A stretch of 64,000 nt of DNA from Afipia carboxidovorans OM5 (GCF_000218565.1 NC_015684.1:2480001-2544000); one strand, 5' to 3'; shown: positions 27,332-45,391, counted from the first letter of the stretch. Numbers and translations are program-made. Notes: generated from the letters alone by a model not told the origin.

Positions 27332-27955
27332 ATTCGCCTTCACCCTTGTTCGCGCGAGGCTTGCGGCCCCGCAAATTCATTCGGGGCGGATGCCCCACTC
27401 TCTTCACGGGGCCAAACGCCCACGCAAAACGAAATCGCGCCAACCGACCATCACTGACCGGAAAGCGCTGAAACACCACAGAGGACCGTAGCCTGCCCCG
27501 GGTTAGGACCCGAAACCACCAAGGTCATGCATCCAAATCCAATCTCAGCAAGCGCCCGAGATTGAGTTTCGTTCTGGCATTGCCTGTTAGTGTCGACAGC
27601 GTCTGAGCGTCATGGGTCGAGGTTGGTGCCGTTTCAAACCGGGCCGAAACCCAAAGGATGAAAGGTGGTCCGTTCCGACACAGGGAAGCTCACCGCCTGC
27701 CGTGAAGTGGCCGGTTTGTATAAGCCATGCAGGGCCAAGTCAAGGCGAAACACTATCTCAAAAGCCCGCGCCATTCCGGCGTTTTTGTCATACTGGTGAC
27801 ATCGCCGCCAGCGGCAAGGGCCGCATGGCGCAGAATCGCTTCCTCTCCGATTCTGCACAGCGGCAGATGCAGGCCGCTTCGAACACCGCCCGGGTGTGAG
27901 CTTCCTAACAAATTGAAATCACAATATTAGGTACTATGGTAGTTTGAAAGTGCCT
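27332..27955. other. Leader/intergenic region upstream of rpsL, 624 bp
   Basis: The stretch lies between the rpsL start and the ATP-grasp stop. It contains the candidate str promoter (27715-27743) and therefore an apparent 5' leader of about 375 nt. Short open frames exist on both strands but show no recognisable protein and no good ribosome-binding site. No terminator of the ATP-grasp gene was identified between 27744 and 27955. Confidence 0.5.
27715..27743 (-). promoter_or_regulatory. Candidate str-operon promoter (rpsL-rpsG-fusA-tuf)
   Basis: Minus-strand TTGACT (27738-27743) and TACAAA (27715-27720) are separated by 17 bp, close to the sigma-70 consensus. This is the best match in the rpsL upstream region. 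The distance to rpsL (about 385 bp) is long, so an additional nearer promoter is possible. Confidence 0.55.
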
Positions 27956-29128
27956 TCAACCGCCGGATAGACGCCGCCGCAGGATACGCAAAACCGTCAC
28001 CGGAACCTCGACCAGAGCCGGCCAGACATCGTCCCGGGCGAAAGTCGCCCAGGCAATCGGCCTTCGGAAGCTTGCGAGGTAGCTTGAGAGCCCTGACCCG
28101 GTCCCCTGCCGCATCACGGCAAGGATATCGCGGCTAAAGTGCATCCAGCGGCAATCGCGTACCCTAGCCGGCACCACCGGTACCTTGCCGTGCGCGAGGT
28201 CATAAAGCATCGCCACAAAATCCGGGCCTGCGACCTCCCCGAGGCTGAGCCACGCCCAGACCCTTGTATTGACATCGAGAGGCTTGAACTCGTTGTCCCT
28301 GACGTCAAACTTGAAGTCGATCTCGACAAGCCCCTCATAACGGGCCGTGCGCAATAGCTTTTCCGCAACCTCGCAGATCTTCGGCTCGTCCACTGTCTCG
28401 ATAAAGCAGCTGATGCCAAAATCGGACGGGTACTGGCGCGTCCGCCGTACCGTCATCGCCGCGACTGGTTCACCGGCCGACCACAGGGCCGCGTAGGAAT
28501 ACTGGCTGCCTTCGCCGGGAATATAGTCCTGTATCACCACACCCGAGGACCCCGAATAACCAACCGCGTCCTTATAAAGGGCCGTGAGTTCTTCGCGGTT
28601 TTCCGCGCGCCAGACCTTGTCCTGACTGAAGCTGTTGCGCGCCTCGCGCTGGGCCGGTTTCAGGAGAACCGGAAAGGCAGGATTAAGCGCTGCGATCCCG
28701 GTCACCGTGTCCACACGATAGCTGCGCGGAAACGGAATTCCGACCTGCTCGGCGAGTCCGGCAAGATGGTTTTTGTCGGCAAGTTGCTGCAAGGCGCTCC
28801 AGTCGAGCGATACGATACGAAACCGCTCCCCCAGCAGGGCACGATTTTCGGCAATGAGCCGCGCGTCCCCATCCGCGGATGGCAGAAGGAGCCAGTCTCG
28901 AAGGCCCCGCTCCGCGGCGATGGCGAGTAGGCGTTGCGCAGCATCGGGCGCCTGCGGCCCCGGCCACGTCAGACTTTCGCGAACATAGCGGGAGAATTTC
29001 GGCAGCGGATGATCGTCCGTCAGGTAGATGACGGGAATCCCCTTGCGGCCAAGGCTGCGTGCCGCCGCGAGTGCGCCGTGAACACCGCCAAGAAGAACAA
29101 CACCTGGCGGTGCGGCCTGGTTAATCAT
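27956..29128 (-). CDS. ATP-grasp domain protein (carboxylate-amine ligase-like)
   Basis: This is a probable ATP-dependent carboxylate ligase. From MINQAAPPGVVLLGGVHGAL, preceded by GAGGGG 5 nt away, the product has 390 residues; a TTG 14 codons upstream keeps the frame open but is less likely. A nucleotide-like N-terminal fold precedes the ATP-grasp core: FPVLLKPAQREARNSF, VIQDYIPGEGSQYSYA, and the metal-binding end VEIDFKFD...KPLDVNTRVW. The substrate is unknown. It lies next to polysaccharide-related genes and is divergent from the polymerase-like gene at 29400, which suggests a role in modifying a glycan or a related metabolite. Confidence 0.82.
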   Translation of the reverse strand: MINQAAPPGVVLLGGVHGALAAARSLGRKGIPVIYLTDDHPLPKFSRYVRESLTWPGPQAPDAAQRLLAIAAERGLRDWLLLPSADGDARLIAENRALLGERFRIVSLDWSALQQLADKNHLAGLAEQVGIPFPRSYRVDTVTGIAALNPAFPVLLKPAQREARNSFSQDKVWRAENREELTALYKDAVGYSGSSGVVIQDYIPGEGSQYSYAALWSAGEPVAAMTVRRTRQYPSDFGISCFIETVDEPKICEVAEKLLRTARYEGLVEIDFKFDVRDNEFKPLDVNTRVWAWLSLGEVAGPDFVAMLYDLAHGKVPVVPARVRDCRWMHFSRDILAVMRQGTGSGLSSYLASFRRPIAWATFARDDVWPALVEVPVTVLRILRRRLSGG

Positions 29129-29399
29129 TGAACCCCTCGGGGCATCCCTCTCGGCATGCAATCGCGACAAGTATTAGTTTCGTTTTCTTAAAATGAATTA
29201 ACAGCAGTTGCGACATAAGAGCATGCCGGCCGCAGTTCGCTCACCACAAGTTTAACCAGTCGTTAATGGCGCCTGCCTAGATTTAGTCGAGCAAGGTTAA
29301 AGCGGTGCTTGCCTACAAGAATCTGGCGCATACCTCCGCGCGCGATCGGCGCCATGCTGAAAGTCATTCCAAAATCCAGCGACGGTGGCTGATGCGACC

Positions 29400-30647
29400 A
29401 TGAGCCTAACCACCGCAACCCCTCCCAGCTTCACCATAGACATCGAGCGTCCTATCATCCGCGTATGGCAGCGGCGCATGCTTTGGCTGATCGGCATCAG
29501 CAGTTCGATCGTCTTCATCGAGCCGAGCCCCTATGAGGTCATGGTCCTTTTGGCGATAATCTTCTTCGTCGCCACCGGTTTGAAATTTGCGCCGCCACTT
29601 CTCGTGCCAACCGTATTGCTGATCGTTCTGAATGCCGGTTATGCGATCAGTGCTATCAAGCTGATGGACCAGCAGGCCATCATCTTCTGGATTCTCACGT
29701 CCTGTTACATGGCACTCACGGCAATCTTCTTTGCCGTCGTGATGCTCGAGGATACAAAAGAGCGCCTCGACGCATTAAGCCGCGGTTATGTCATCGGTGC
29801 CGTCATCGCGTCTCTTGCAGGCATTGCCGGTTATTTCCAAGTCATTCCCGGCGTCACCGACCTTCTCACCTTCGCCTCTCGTGCACGCGGCACATTCAAG
29901 GACCCGAACGTGCTCGGCGCATTTCTGGTGTATCCGGCCATCTATTGTATATGCCAGATCATCGAGTCGCCGTTCTGGAAGGCGGCCCGCAATACGTTTG
30001 CTCTTTGCATCATCTGTATGGCGATCTTTCTTGCATTCTCGCGCGGCGCCTGGGCAATTTTTGTTGCGGCCAGCATTATTACGACGACACTGATGTATCT
30101 TACGGCAACGACCCGCAAGCGGCGCGTGAAGATCGTCATGCTGGTTCTCACCGCCGTGGCACTGGCTGCCCTGGCGATTTTCATCATGCTGTCATTCAGC
30201 TCGACAGCTGATTTGTTCAGTGAACGTGCAAGCCTCAGTCAACCTTACGACAGCGGCCGATATGGCCGGTTCGGACGCCACATTCTCGGTGCGGTCATGA
30301 CGCTCGACTACCCATTCGGGATCGGGCCGCTGCAGTTTCACAAGTTCTTTCCCGAGGACACGCACAACTCGTTCCTGAACGCCTTCATGTCGGGCGGCTG
30401 GCTCAGCGGCGTCGTTTACCCGGCGCTTTTTTTCACCACTCTGATTTATGCCATTCGCGGATTGTTCGTGCGCACACCGTGGCGATCAATCTATATCGCG
30501 GTATTTGCGACTTTCCTTGTCACCCTAGGCGAAAGCTTCATCATCGATACAGACCACTGGCGTCATTATTTCCTGCTGGTCGGCCTGGTCTGGGGCACCG
30601 TGATCGCTGGACACAGGTTTAAAACCGCTGCACGGCTTCACAGCTGA
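29400..30647 (+). CDS. O-antigen ligase/polymerase-like membrane protein (Wzy/WaaL family)
   Basis: This is an integral membrane protein for polymerising or ligating a surface glycan. Translation from MSLTTATPPSFTIDIERP gives 415 residues with about ten to twelve hydrophobic segments. The family signature RARGTFKDPNVLGAFLVYP and FSRGAWAIF mark the O-antigen-ligase (PF04932-type) domain. The large periplasmic loop includes FGIGPLQFHKFFPEDTHNSF. An alternative GTG start is at 29385. It is the only plus-strand gene between 7 and 50 kb that I accept, and it is convergent with the GT2 gene. Confidence 0.85.
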   Translation: MSLTTATPPSFTIDIERPIIRVWQRRMLWLIGISSSIVFIEPSPYEVMVLLAIIFFVATGLKFAPPLLVPTVLLIVLNAGYAISAIKLMDQQAIIFWILTSCYMALTAIFFAVVMLEDTKERLDALSRGYVIGAVIASLAGIAGYFQVIPGVTDLLTFASRARGTFKDPNVLGAFLVYPAIYCICQIIESPFWKAARNTFALCIICMAIFLAFSRGAWAIFVAASIITTTLMYLTATTRKRRVKIVMLVLTAVALAALAIFIMLSFSSTADLFSERASLSQPYDSGRYGRFGRHILGAVMTLDYPFGIGPLQFHKFFPEDTHNSFLNAFMSGGWLSGVVYPALFFTTLIYAIRGLFVRTPWRSIYIAVFATFLVTLGESFIIDTDHWRHYFLLVGLVWGTVIAGHRFKTAARLHS

Positions 30648-30717
30648 CGTGCAATTCGCTTACGATTTAAATCGCACACGACCTCGACACCCAACAGAAG
30701 CGACTCCCTCACAGGCG

Positions 30718-31575
30718 TTAGCTGCCACCGCCTCTTGCGCGCAATCCCGATCTGATGGTCTGAAACAAACCGCTCGGCATCAGCAACGTGACGAGCGTCC
30801 GCGCTATCCCTACCCACGCCTGCCAGGCTCCAGCTTCGAAATATCGCAGCTGAATCCGTAGTCGATCATACAATTGCTGCCGTCGGCGCGTCATCGACTG
30901 TCCGCCCGGCGAGATGCGGTAGTTCAGCAGGCACTCTTCGACATTCGCAAGCTCATAGCGCTGACCGATCCGACGAAACAAATCGTAGTCTTCAGCAGCC
31001 GGATAATCCTGTGAATAGAGACCTGCGCGTCGCAAGGCCTCGCACCGGATCATGGCGCTCGCATGCGAAACGCCCATGTTAAAGAACATGAGTCTGCGGA
31101 CCGCACGCGGATCGCCGGAACGGCGATTGATAAAGGTCGAGTCAGCTATGTCGTCGTAGAAATGGCGCGTCCATGTTCCGCAAGCCCCCACTTTGGGGTT
31201 CGCGTCCATGAAGGCCACCTGCTTTGCGATGCGATCCGGCTTTGAAATATCGTCCGCGTCGGCAATTGCGACATAATCGAAACCGGCGGCGAGAATTTTG
31301 ATCAGCGCAGCATTGCGCGCCGCAGCCGGTCCGGCATTCTTCTCAAGCCGGATCACTGTGATGCGGCCATCCGTGTTTTGAAGATATTCGCTGACCGGAA
31401 TACGACTGCAATCGTCAACTACATAAACCTGACAACCCGGCTTCGCCGCAAGCAGAGGATCGATCGCCTCCCGGATCGTTCGTTCCGCGTTGTAGGCAGC
31501 CACAAGAGCGGCGACCCGAGAATGGCCGGTCATGGCAGGCTCCGTCTCTCCCACTGATGAGATCGGATCACTCAT
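30718..31575 (-). CDS. Glycosyltransferase family 2
   Basis: This GT-A fold transferase probably adds a sugar to a surface glycan. From MSDPISSVGETEPAMTG it has 285 residues. The motifs are LVAAYNAERTIREAID, YVVDDCS, and VAIADADDISKPDR (the metal-binding DxD region); YPAAEDYDLFRR supplies the ED acceptor-site motif. Its start overlaps the ABC transporter end by 8 bp. The frame stays open further upstream through the transporter's acidic repeat, which would read as a Met-rich stretch; I consider that an artefact. No membrane segment is evident. Confidence 0.9.
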   Translation of the reverse strand: MSDPISSVGETEPAMTGHSRVAALVAAYNAERTIREAIDPLLAAKPGCQVYVVDDCSRIPVSEYLQNTDGRITVIRLEKNAGPAAARNAALIKILAAGFDYVAIADADDISKPDRIAKQVAFMDANPKVGACGTWTRHFYDDIADSTFINRRSGDPRAVRRLMFFNMGVSHASAMIRCEALRRAGLYSQDYPAAEDYDLFRRIGQRYELANVEECLLNYRISPGGQSMTRRRQQLYDRLRIQLRYFEAGAWQAWVGIARTLVTLLMPSGLFQTIRSGLRARGGGS

Positions 31576-33541
31576 CGTCATCCTCGTCATCATCATCGTC
31601 TTCGCCTTCATCGCTCTCATCACGATGCGGCTGATGCATCTGGTCGTCCCAGAGATGACGATAGAGGCCGTTGCCTGCGATCAACTCCAGATGCGAGCCA
31701 CGCTCGACCACCCGGCCCTCGCTCATCACGATGATCTCGTCCATCTCCACCACCGACGTCAGGCGATGGGTCGACCAGATCATGGTGCGGCCCTGCGCGA
31801 CCTTGAGGAGCGTGTGGTTGATTGCGGCCTCCGTAGTCTGGTCGAGCGCCGAGGTCGCCTCGTCGAGCAGCAGCACCGAGGGATTTCGCACCATGGCGCG
31901 AGCGATCGCGATGCGCTGGCGCTGGCCGCCCGACAGCGTGTCGCCACGCTCGCCGACAAGCGTGTCGTAGCGTTCCGGCAGCGTCATGATGTGGCGGTGG
32001 ATCTCGGCTTTTCTGGCCGCCGCCTCGACTTCGGCATCGGTCGCGTCCTGCTTGCCAAGCCGGATGTTCTCGCGGATCGACATGTTGAACAGCATGTTTT
32101 CCTGGAACACCACTGCCATATGGCTGCGCAGCGAATCGCGCGTCACCTTGCGGGCGTCGACGCCGTCGATCGTGACACGGCCCTCCGTCGGCTCGTAGAG
32201 GCGCAGGATGAGGTTGAGAAGCGTGCTCTTGCCTGAACCGCTTGGCCCGACAATGGCGATGCTCTTGCCCGCCTGGAGCTTCAGCGTGAGGTGTTCGATC
32301 ACGTTGGTGTCGCTGCCCTCGTAATGGAAGCTGACGCGGTCGAAGGTGATGTCATTCGCAACCGGCGGCATATCGGGCGCACCGGGGCGATCAGCACCCC
32401 GCACCGGCTCGTCGAGCATTTCCTGCATGTGCTGCACCGAGGCGGCCGAGGAGATCGCGAGCGGGATGAAGTGCATCAAATGCGCGATATTGTAGGAAAT
32501 CTCCCAGAACGCGCTCTCGAACGTGACGAACGTGCCGACCGTGATCTGGCCCTTGGTCGCGAGATAGGCGCCGATGCCGAGCACGACGAGGTGCAGCAGC
32601 AGCACCGAGACCGTAACCGTGCGCTCCACCATCGAGGACAGGAACGTCGCATCGGCAATCGAGCGGCGGGCGTTGAGGTTACGGAAGGTGAACCAGCCGA
32701 GCGCCTTGCGCTGCAGGCCGAATGCCTTCACCACGAGTTGTGTCGCGATGTTTTCCTGCACCACGCCGAGGATCGCGGCCTCGTTGACCTTCTGGTCGTA
32801 GTTCGCCTGCACCGCCTTCGGCGTGAGAATGCGCGGACCGATCAGCGTCATCGGGAAAATCAGCAGCGCTACGACCGCAAGCTGCCAGTTCAGCCAGATC
32901 ATCAGTCCAATGCCGGCGATGAGTTCGAGCAACGGCAGCAATGCACTGTTGGCGAAGGATTTGACCGAGCTTTCATAACCCGCCATGTCCACCGAGAAGC
33001 GGGACAGAATTTCGCCACGTTTAGTTCGGCCGAAATAGGAGGCTGGCAGGCTCTGCAAGTGATCGAAAAGACGGGTCCGGACGTCCGAGATCACTGCGGC
33101 GGAAAGGCGCGCATCCCACAGCTCGTACCAGACCGCGACAATCGACGTCACGATGCCCGCAACCGCGAGCACGAAGAGAATAACGTAGAGCGCGTGAAAG
33201 TCCTCTTCGCCGAGCGCATCATCGATCAGATACTTCAGGCTGAGCGGCATGATGACGTTGAACAGCGTCTCCACAAACAGCCCTATACCAACGAAGGTGA
33301 TCCAGCGCTTGTAGTTGCGCATCAACGGCCAGGTGAAGCGATAGATGGTGACGAACGCACCCGCCGCCTCGCTCGCGGTGAAGGCGACGAGGTCCTCGTC
33401 GTCATCGTCGTCGAGATCGACTTCAATCGGCTCCGGAATCGGTTCGGAATGCTCAGCCGCAGCGGCAATATCGTCCGCGCTCGCGCCGGGAAGCTTGTCT
33501 GCGGCGGAGACCGGGTCAGTGCTGTCCGGCTTTGGAGACAT
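31568..33541 (-). CDS. ABC transporter, fused permease and ATP-binding protein (MsbA-like exporter)
   Basis: This half-transporter exporter has 657 residues. Residues about 1-55 are hydrophilic and end in the acidic EVDLDDDDDEDLV. Six transmembrane segments lie between about 75 and 370. The nucleotide-binding domain has Walker A GPSGSGKST, signature LSGGQRQR, Walker B LLLDEATSALD and the H-loop STHRLTS. The C-terminus is again strongly acidic (DEGEDDDDDEDDDE). It overlaps the glycosyltransferase start by 8 bp and follows the flavoprotein-methyltransferase gene by 105 bp, so it may export a lipid or glycan made by its neighbours. Confidence 0.93.
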   Translation of the reverse strand: MSPKPDSTDPVSAADKLPGASADDIAAAAEHSEPIPEPIEVDLDDDDDEDLVAFTASEAAGAFVTIYRFTWPLMRNYKRWITFVGIGLFVETLFNVIMPLSLKYLIDDALGEEDFHALYVILFVLAVAGIVTSIVAVWYELWDARLSAAVISDVRTRLFDHLQSLPASYFGRTKRGEILSRFSVDMAGYESSVKSFANSALLPLLELIAGIGLMIWLNWQLAVVALLIFPMTLIGPRILTPKAVQANYDQKVNEAAILGVVQENIATQLVVKAFGLQRKALGWFTFRNLNARRSIADATFLSSMVERTVTVSVLLLHLVVLGIGAYLATKGQITVGTFVTFESAFWEISYNIAHLMHFIPLAISSAASVQHMQEMLDEPVRGADRPGAPDMPPVANDITFDRVSFHYEGSDTNVIEHLTLKLQAGKSIAIVGPSGSGKSTLLNLILRLYEPTEGRVTIDGVDARKVTRDSLRSHMAVVFQENMLFNMSIRENIRLGKQDATDAEVEAAARKAEIHRHIMTLPERYDTLVGERGDTLSGGQRQRIAIARAMVRNPSVLLLDEATSALDQTTEAAINHTLLKVAQGRTMIWSTHRLTSVVEMDEIIVMSEGRVVERGSHLELIAGNGLYRHLWDDQMHQPHRDESDEGEDDDDDEDDDE

Positions 33542-33646
33542 CAGAGGGCTGTCCAGATACGCGGTTTCGGCTTGCGCGGTTCCGGCATTGATAGCGGGAG
33601 AACGCCCGCCATCCTAGCCACCGTCATGCGCGGCCATGCGACGCGA

Positions 33647-35698
33647 TCAATCGTCCTCAACCTTGTCGAAGAAGGAATAGCGTAAGGAGTCGGCGTCGGC
33701 ATACCAATCGCCCGGCCCCTTGCCCGCCTTGAGTGTCGCGTCCCAGACCTCGTCGGTGCGGTCCTCGCGATGGGCGGCAAGATCGAACCCGTTGCCGAAG
33801 AACAGTTCGGACCACTCCCACCACGTTCCAAGCTTCTTCACGCCGCGCAGAAGGTCGTACTGGTCGATCAAACCCGGCGCCATGTCGCTCGTGACCGAGC
33901 CGAACACGAATCCCGTCTTCACCACGCGATTGATCTCGCGGACACCCTTGAGCACCTGCTTGTCCGAGAGATGGCACAGGCTCGTCTCGAACACGAAATC
34001 GAAGGCATTCGCCTTGAACGGCAGCTTCGTGACGGAGCCAAGCTTGTTGTATTTGCGCAGGGCCTTCGGCGTCCGGCCGTGAATGTAGCGGTTGTTCTCG
34101 ACCCCCCAGGCGTCGATGCCACGCTCGCGCAGCGCACCGACAAGCTCGCCGCTCGCCGAGCCCGCAACCAGCAGGCGATAGCCCTTCTTCACGCCCCAGA
34201 CGATCCGGATCGTCTCCATCAGATAATCGGGATCGGTGAACTTCTGCCATACCTCGCGATAGGGGCCGAGGTTGCGATAGTTTTCGAAATAGCCGCGATC
34301 GATCTTGGTGCTCGGCTTGTTGCCGGTCTCGCCGCGCTCGTAGCGCAGCTTGATCATCTGGGTGGTGATGATGTCGGTCGCCGCGTCCGAGGAATCGAGA
34401 AGCCCGTTCAGCGTCGAATCGAACAGGTAGTCGCCAACCACCACAAAGCCCGGATGCTCTTTCGGCTCGGGACGATGGTTGGTCATGACATCGCGCACTG
34501 GCAATCCGCCGGGAATCGCGTTCACGGCCGACAGCCAGCGGTGAATCTTGCCTTCGAGGAAATGCGGCTTGGCCTTTCCGAACGAGGCCGGCAGCGACTT
34601 CAGTGCCGCATCGATCAGCTCTTCGTCGGAGAGATTCGCAAAGGCGAGCGCATCGGAGCCCGCGATCAGCCAGTTCAGAACGCCATTGCGGCCAACGTCG
34701 TGGCGTGCGCCCTCGACATAGACGCAGCAGCCACCGAATGCTTCCGACATCCACCAGGCGCCCGGAATCTTCTCGCCCCAGAACGGCTCGTCGAACAGGA
34801 TCGACACCCGCAGATAATGCGCCGGCCGGTCGAAGTATGCGACGTGGCGCACCATCGAGTGACGCAGCAACTCGCCGTCCCAGCGCATCGTCGCGAGCCA
34901 GGAATGCGGCAGGCACATCAGGACGAGATCGAACTCCTTCGTCACCGGTGCCTTGCCGTTCATCATCTCGAGCGCGTACTTGCCGGAATCGGCCTTGCCG
35001 ACCTTGAGCACGCGATGATTGAGATGGATCTCGGCATCGATCTCCGAACGCAGGCTATGGATCAACTGCTCGTTGCCGTTCTGGATCGAGTACAGCCCGA
35101 TATAGCCATCGATATCCATCACGTAGTTTTTCAGCGCGTTGAGGCCATTGGTGTTGTGACTCTCGGTCGCGATATCGGAGCGCGCCATCACCTTGATGAA
35201 GCGCTTGGCGACGGGGTCGGAAACCTCCTCGTCCAGCACTTCCTCGGCGCTCTTGAACGCCCAGGGGTGTTCGTTGTCGTGAGCGCCGACGCCTTCGTAA
35301 TATTCGATCGGCGAAACGAGCTCGGCGCAACGCTTGCGGAAGTTCGCGATCGCATTCGCAGTCTGCGGGCCGTATTTGCGGCGCATGCCCGGAATGTCGT
35401 CGAGCAGCTCGCCGTCGAGCTGCACCTGCATCGCATCCATCGGCACGGTCTGCAGCCCGAAATGCTGGATCAGTTCGCGCAGCGGATCGGGGCCCGTCAT
35501 CGAGTAGTCGTAAATCTCGGCGACCCCCGCCTCATAGATCGCAGGGGATGAGTCGAACCGTTCCGTCTGGACCTTTCCGCCGAGGCGGTTCGAGGCCTCA
35601 TAGATCGAAACCCGGCACAGCGGGCCAAGCTTCTTCCTGAGGTACCAGGCCGACATGAGACCGCCAGGCCCGCCCCCGATAATCGCGAGATTGATCAT
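33647..35698 (-). CDS. FAD-dependent amine-oxidase-like protein fused to a SAM methyltransferase
   Basis: This is a 683-residue two-domain protein. The N-terminal half (about 1-430) is a flavoprotein: dinucleotide motif AIIGGGPGGLMSAWYL, then YEASNRLGGKVQTE, and the closing FAD motif VVVGDYLFDSTLNGLLDS. This is the layout of NAD(P)-binding-8/amino-oxidase enzymes. The C-terminal part (about 500-650) is a class I methyltransferase with YRLLVAGSASGELVGALRE, the acidic residue in VENNRY, and LPFKANAFDFVFETSLCHL. I see no internal stop or frameshift between the domains. It lies upstream of the exporter and GT2 on the same strand. The substrate is not deducible. Confidence 0.82.
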   Translation of the reverse strand: MINLAIIGGGPGGLMSAWYLRKKLGPLCRVSIYEASNRLGGKVQTERFDSSPAIYEAGVAEIYDYSMTGPDPLRELIQHFGLQTVPMDAMQVQLDGELLDDIPGMRRKYGPQTANAIANFRKRCAELVSPIEYYEGVGAHDNEHPWAFKSAEEVLDEEVSDPVAKRFIKVMARSDIATESHNTNGLNALKNYVMDIDGYIGLYSIQNGNEQLIHSLRSEIDAEIHLNHRVLKVGKADSGKYALEMMNGKAPVTKEFDLVLMCLPHSWLATMRWDGELLRHSMVRHVAYFDRPAHYLRVSILFDEPFWGEKIPGAWWMSEAFGGCCVYVEGARHDVGRNGVLNWLIAGSDALAFANLSDEELIDAALKSLPASFGKAKPHFLEGKIHRWLSAVNAIPGGLPVRDVMTNHRPEPKEHPGFVVVGDYLFDSTLNGLLDSSDAATDIITTQMIKLRYERGETGNKPSTKIDRGYFENYRNLGPYREVWQKFTDPDYLMETIRIVWGVKKGYRLLVAGSASGELVGALRERGIDAWGVENNRYIHGRTPKALRKYNKLGSVTKLPFKANAFDFVFETSLCHLSDKQVLKGVREINRVVKTGFVFGSVTSDMAPGLIDQYDLLRGVKKLGTWWEWSELFFGNGFDLAAHREDRTDEVWDATLKAGKGPGDWYADADSLRYSFFDKVEDD

Positions 35699-36000
35699 TG
35701 TTCTAGCTGCTTGCCCCGTCCCCCGGCCGGCCGGATGTTCGGCCTAATGCCAAAGTATTCAAAGCCTCTTTCCCATGAAAGGCAGATGAACAAAACTCAC
35801 CTGCCCCTCAAAACCGCCCCGAAACCTCGAAAATATATTTCCCCAACCCCTCGCTCCGCCGGAGCTTCGCAGCCAAGGAGGCCGACCTGCTTTCGGGGAG
35901 GAATCGGAGCAACCATGTAGGGGGCACCCTATCCCACGCCCACGGAAAAGGCCCAAGACAAAGCGCTCCTCGGCCATTCACCACCTCAACCCAGCAAAGA
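35699..36000. other. Intergenic region downstream of rpoC, 302 bp
   Basis: I see no supported gene here. The region separates the rpoC terminator from the start of the flavoprotein-methyltransferase gene and must hold the promoter of that gene if it is transcribed independently. No convincing -35/-10 pair stood out. Confidence 0.5.
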
Positions 36001-36028
36001 AAAAGGCCGCCCCAAGGGGCGGCCTTTT
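36001..36028 (-). terminator. Rho-independent terminator of the rpoBC operon
   Basis: A GC-rich hairpin GGCCGCCCC/GGGGCGGCC begins 18 bp after the rpoC stop and is followed on the minus strand by TTTTTCTTT. It is nearly symmetric and could act in both directions. Confidence 0.9.
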
Positions 36029-36045
36029 CAGATCGGAGTGCCGTT

Positions 36046-40245
<4,200 letters not shown>

Positions 40246-40339
40246 CGTCTTCTCCTTGCATGCCGATCGTCACCGGCAGCGAATTCGAGAATGTCTCGTC
40301 AGTTCACGCGCCTCGCATCCCGTGACAGGAGGCGCGAAT

Positions 40340-40359
40340 GCCCGGCCTCGCGGCCGAGC
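40340..40359. repeat. Intergenic palindrome, rpoB-rpoC gap
   Basis: GCCCGGCC-TCGC-GGCCGAGC has 8-bp arms with one mismatch. It is preceded by AAT and resembles the palindromes at 23099 and 44867. There is no T tract, so it does not look like a terminator between rpoB and rpoC. Confidence 0.55.
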
Positions 40360-40371
40360 AGATAATTTCCG

Positions 40372-44505
<4,134 letters not shown>

Positions 44506-45013
44506 CGTGGCCTCTCATTTCGCCGCCTCATCGGCGGCATCCTCCGGGCGCGGCCTGGCCGCCCTCCGGCTTGAACCTCAATCGATCGCCTGAGTTGCGC
44601 GCTCATGCGCGGCACCCAAGACGCAAAATGACGTGCAAGGCGCTGGCGCGTCTGCCCGTCACTCAAACCCTAAATTCTCGAACAGCCCGAAATAGCTTTC
44701 GTCTCCGACGCCCATGTCCCGTGGCCTTGCCGGCCGGGACGCCCTTTCGTGCTGCCACCCATATGGTGGCTTTTCGCAGCGTTTCGAGGAACTCGTCGCC
44801 CGATCCGCTACACTTTATTGTGTCGACCATGTCAGGCGCTCCTTGCGGCCCCGCTCTGACGGTGATGGCCGGGACAAGCCCGGCCGCCACATTTCCGTTT
44901 ACCCCGCCCTTCCCGTCATGACCGGACGCGTTCCGGTCCCGACCTTCTCTGGCGAAGCAATTCCCGGGTTTCGCTGACGCTCGCCCGGGAATTTAAAGCA
45001 ATCGCTGATGCGA
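44506..45013. other. rplL-rpoB intergenic region, 508 bp
   Basis: No supported gene lies here. It holds three strong inverted repeats (44867-44993) just downstream of rplL. In E. coli the equivalent gap contains an attenuator and an RNase III site; a similar role here is inference. A 75-codon frame on the minus strand is mostly translated palindrome and was rejected. Confidence 0.6.
44867..44993. repeat. Cluster of three palindromes downstream of rplL
   Basis: GGCCGGG-ACAAG-CCCGGCC (44867-44885), GACCGGA-N5-TCCGGTC (44920-44938) and AATTCCCGGG-N15-CCCGGGAATT (44959-44993, 10-bp arms) lie in series. The last begins 20 bp after the rplL stop and could stall or process the transcript. No run of T follows it on the minus strand. 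Confidence 0.75.

Positions 45014-45391
<378 letters not shown>

Noticed and set aside
31576..31623. N-terminal extension of the GT2 protein with repeated methionines
   Set aside because: It is the other-frame reading of the acidic repeat of the ABC exporter. The ATG at 31575 gives a normal family N-terminus.
27956..35698. An integrated mobile element carrying the glycan module
   Set aside because: No transposase, integrase, flanking direct repeat or tRNA target was seen at either border, so only an insertion relative to a typical gene order is suggested.
44663..44890. 75-codon minus-strand frame in the rplL-rpoB gap (MAAGLVPAIT...)
   Set aside because: Its start is the translated palindrome common in this family, and the rest has no family resemblance. 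The region fits an untranslated attenuator gap better.
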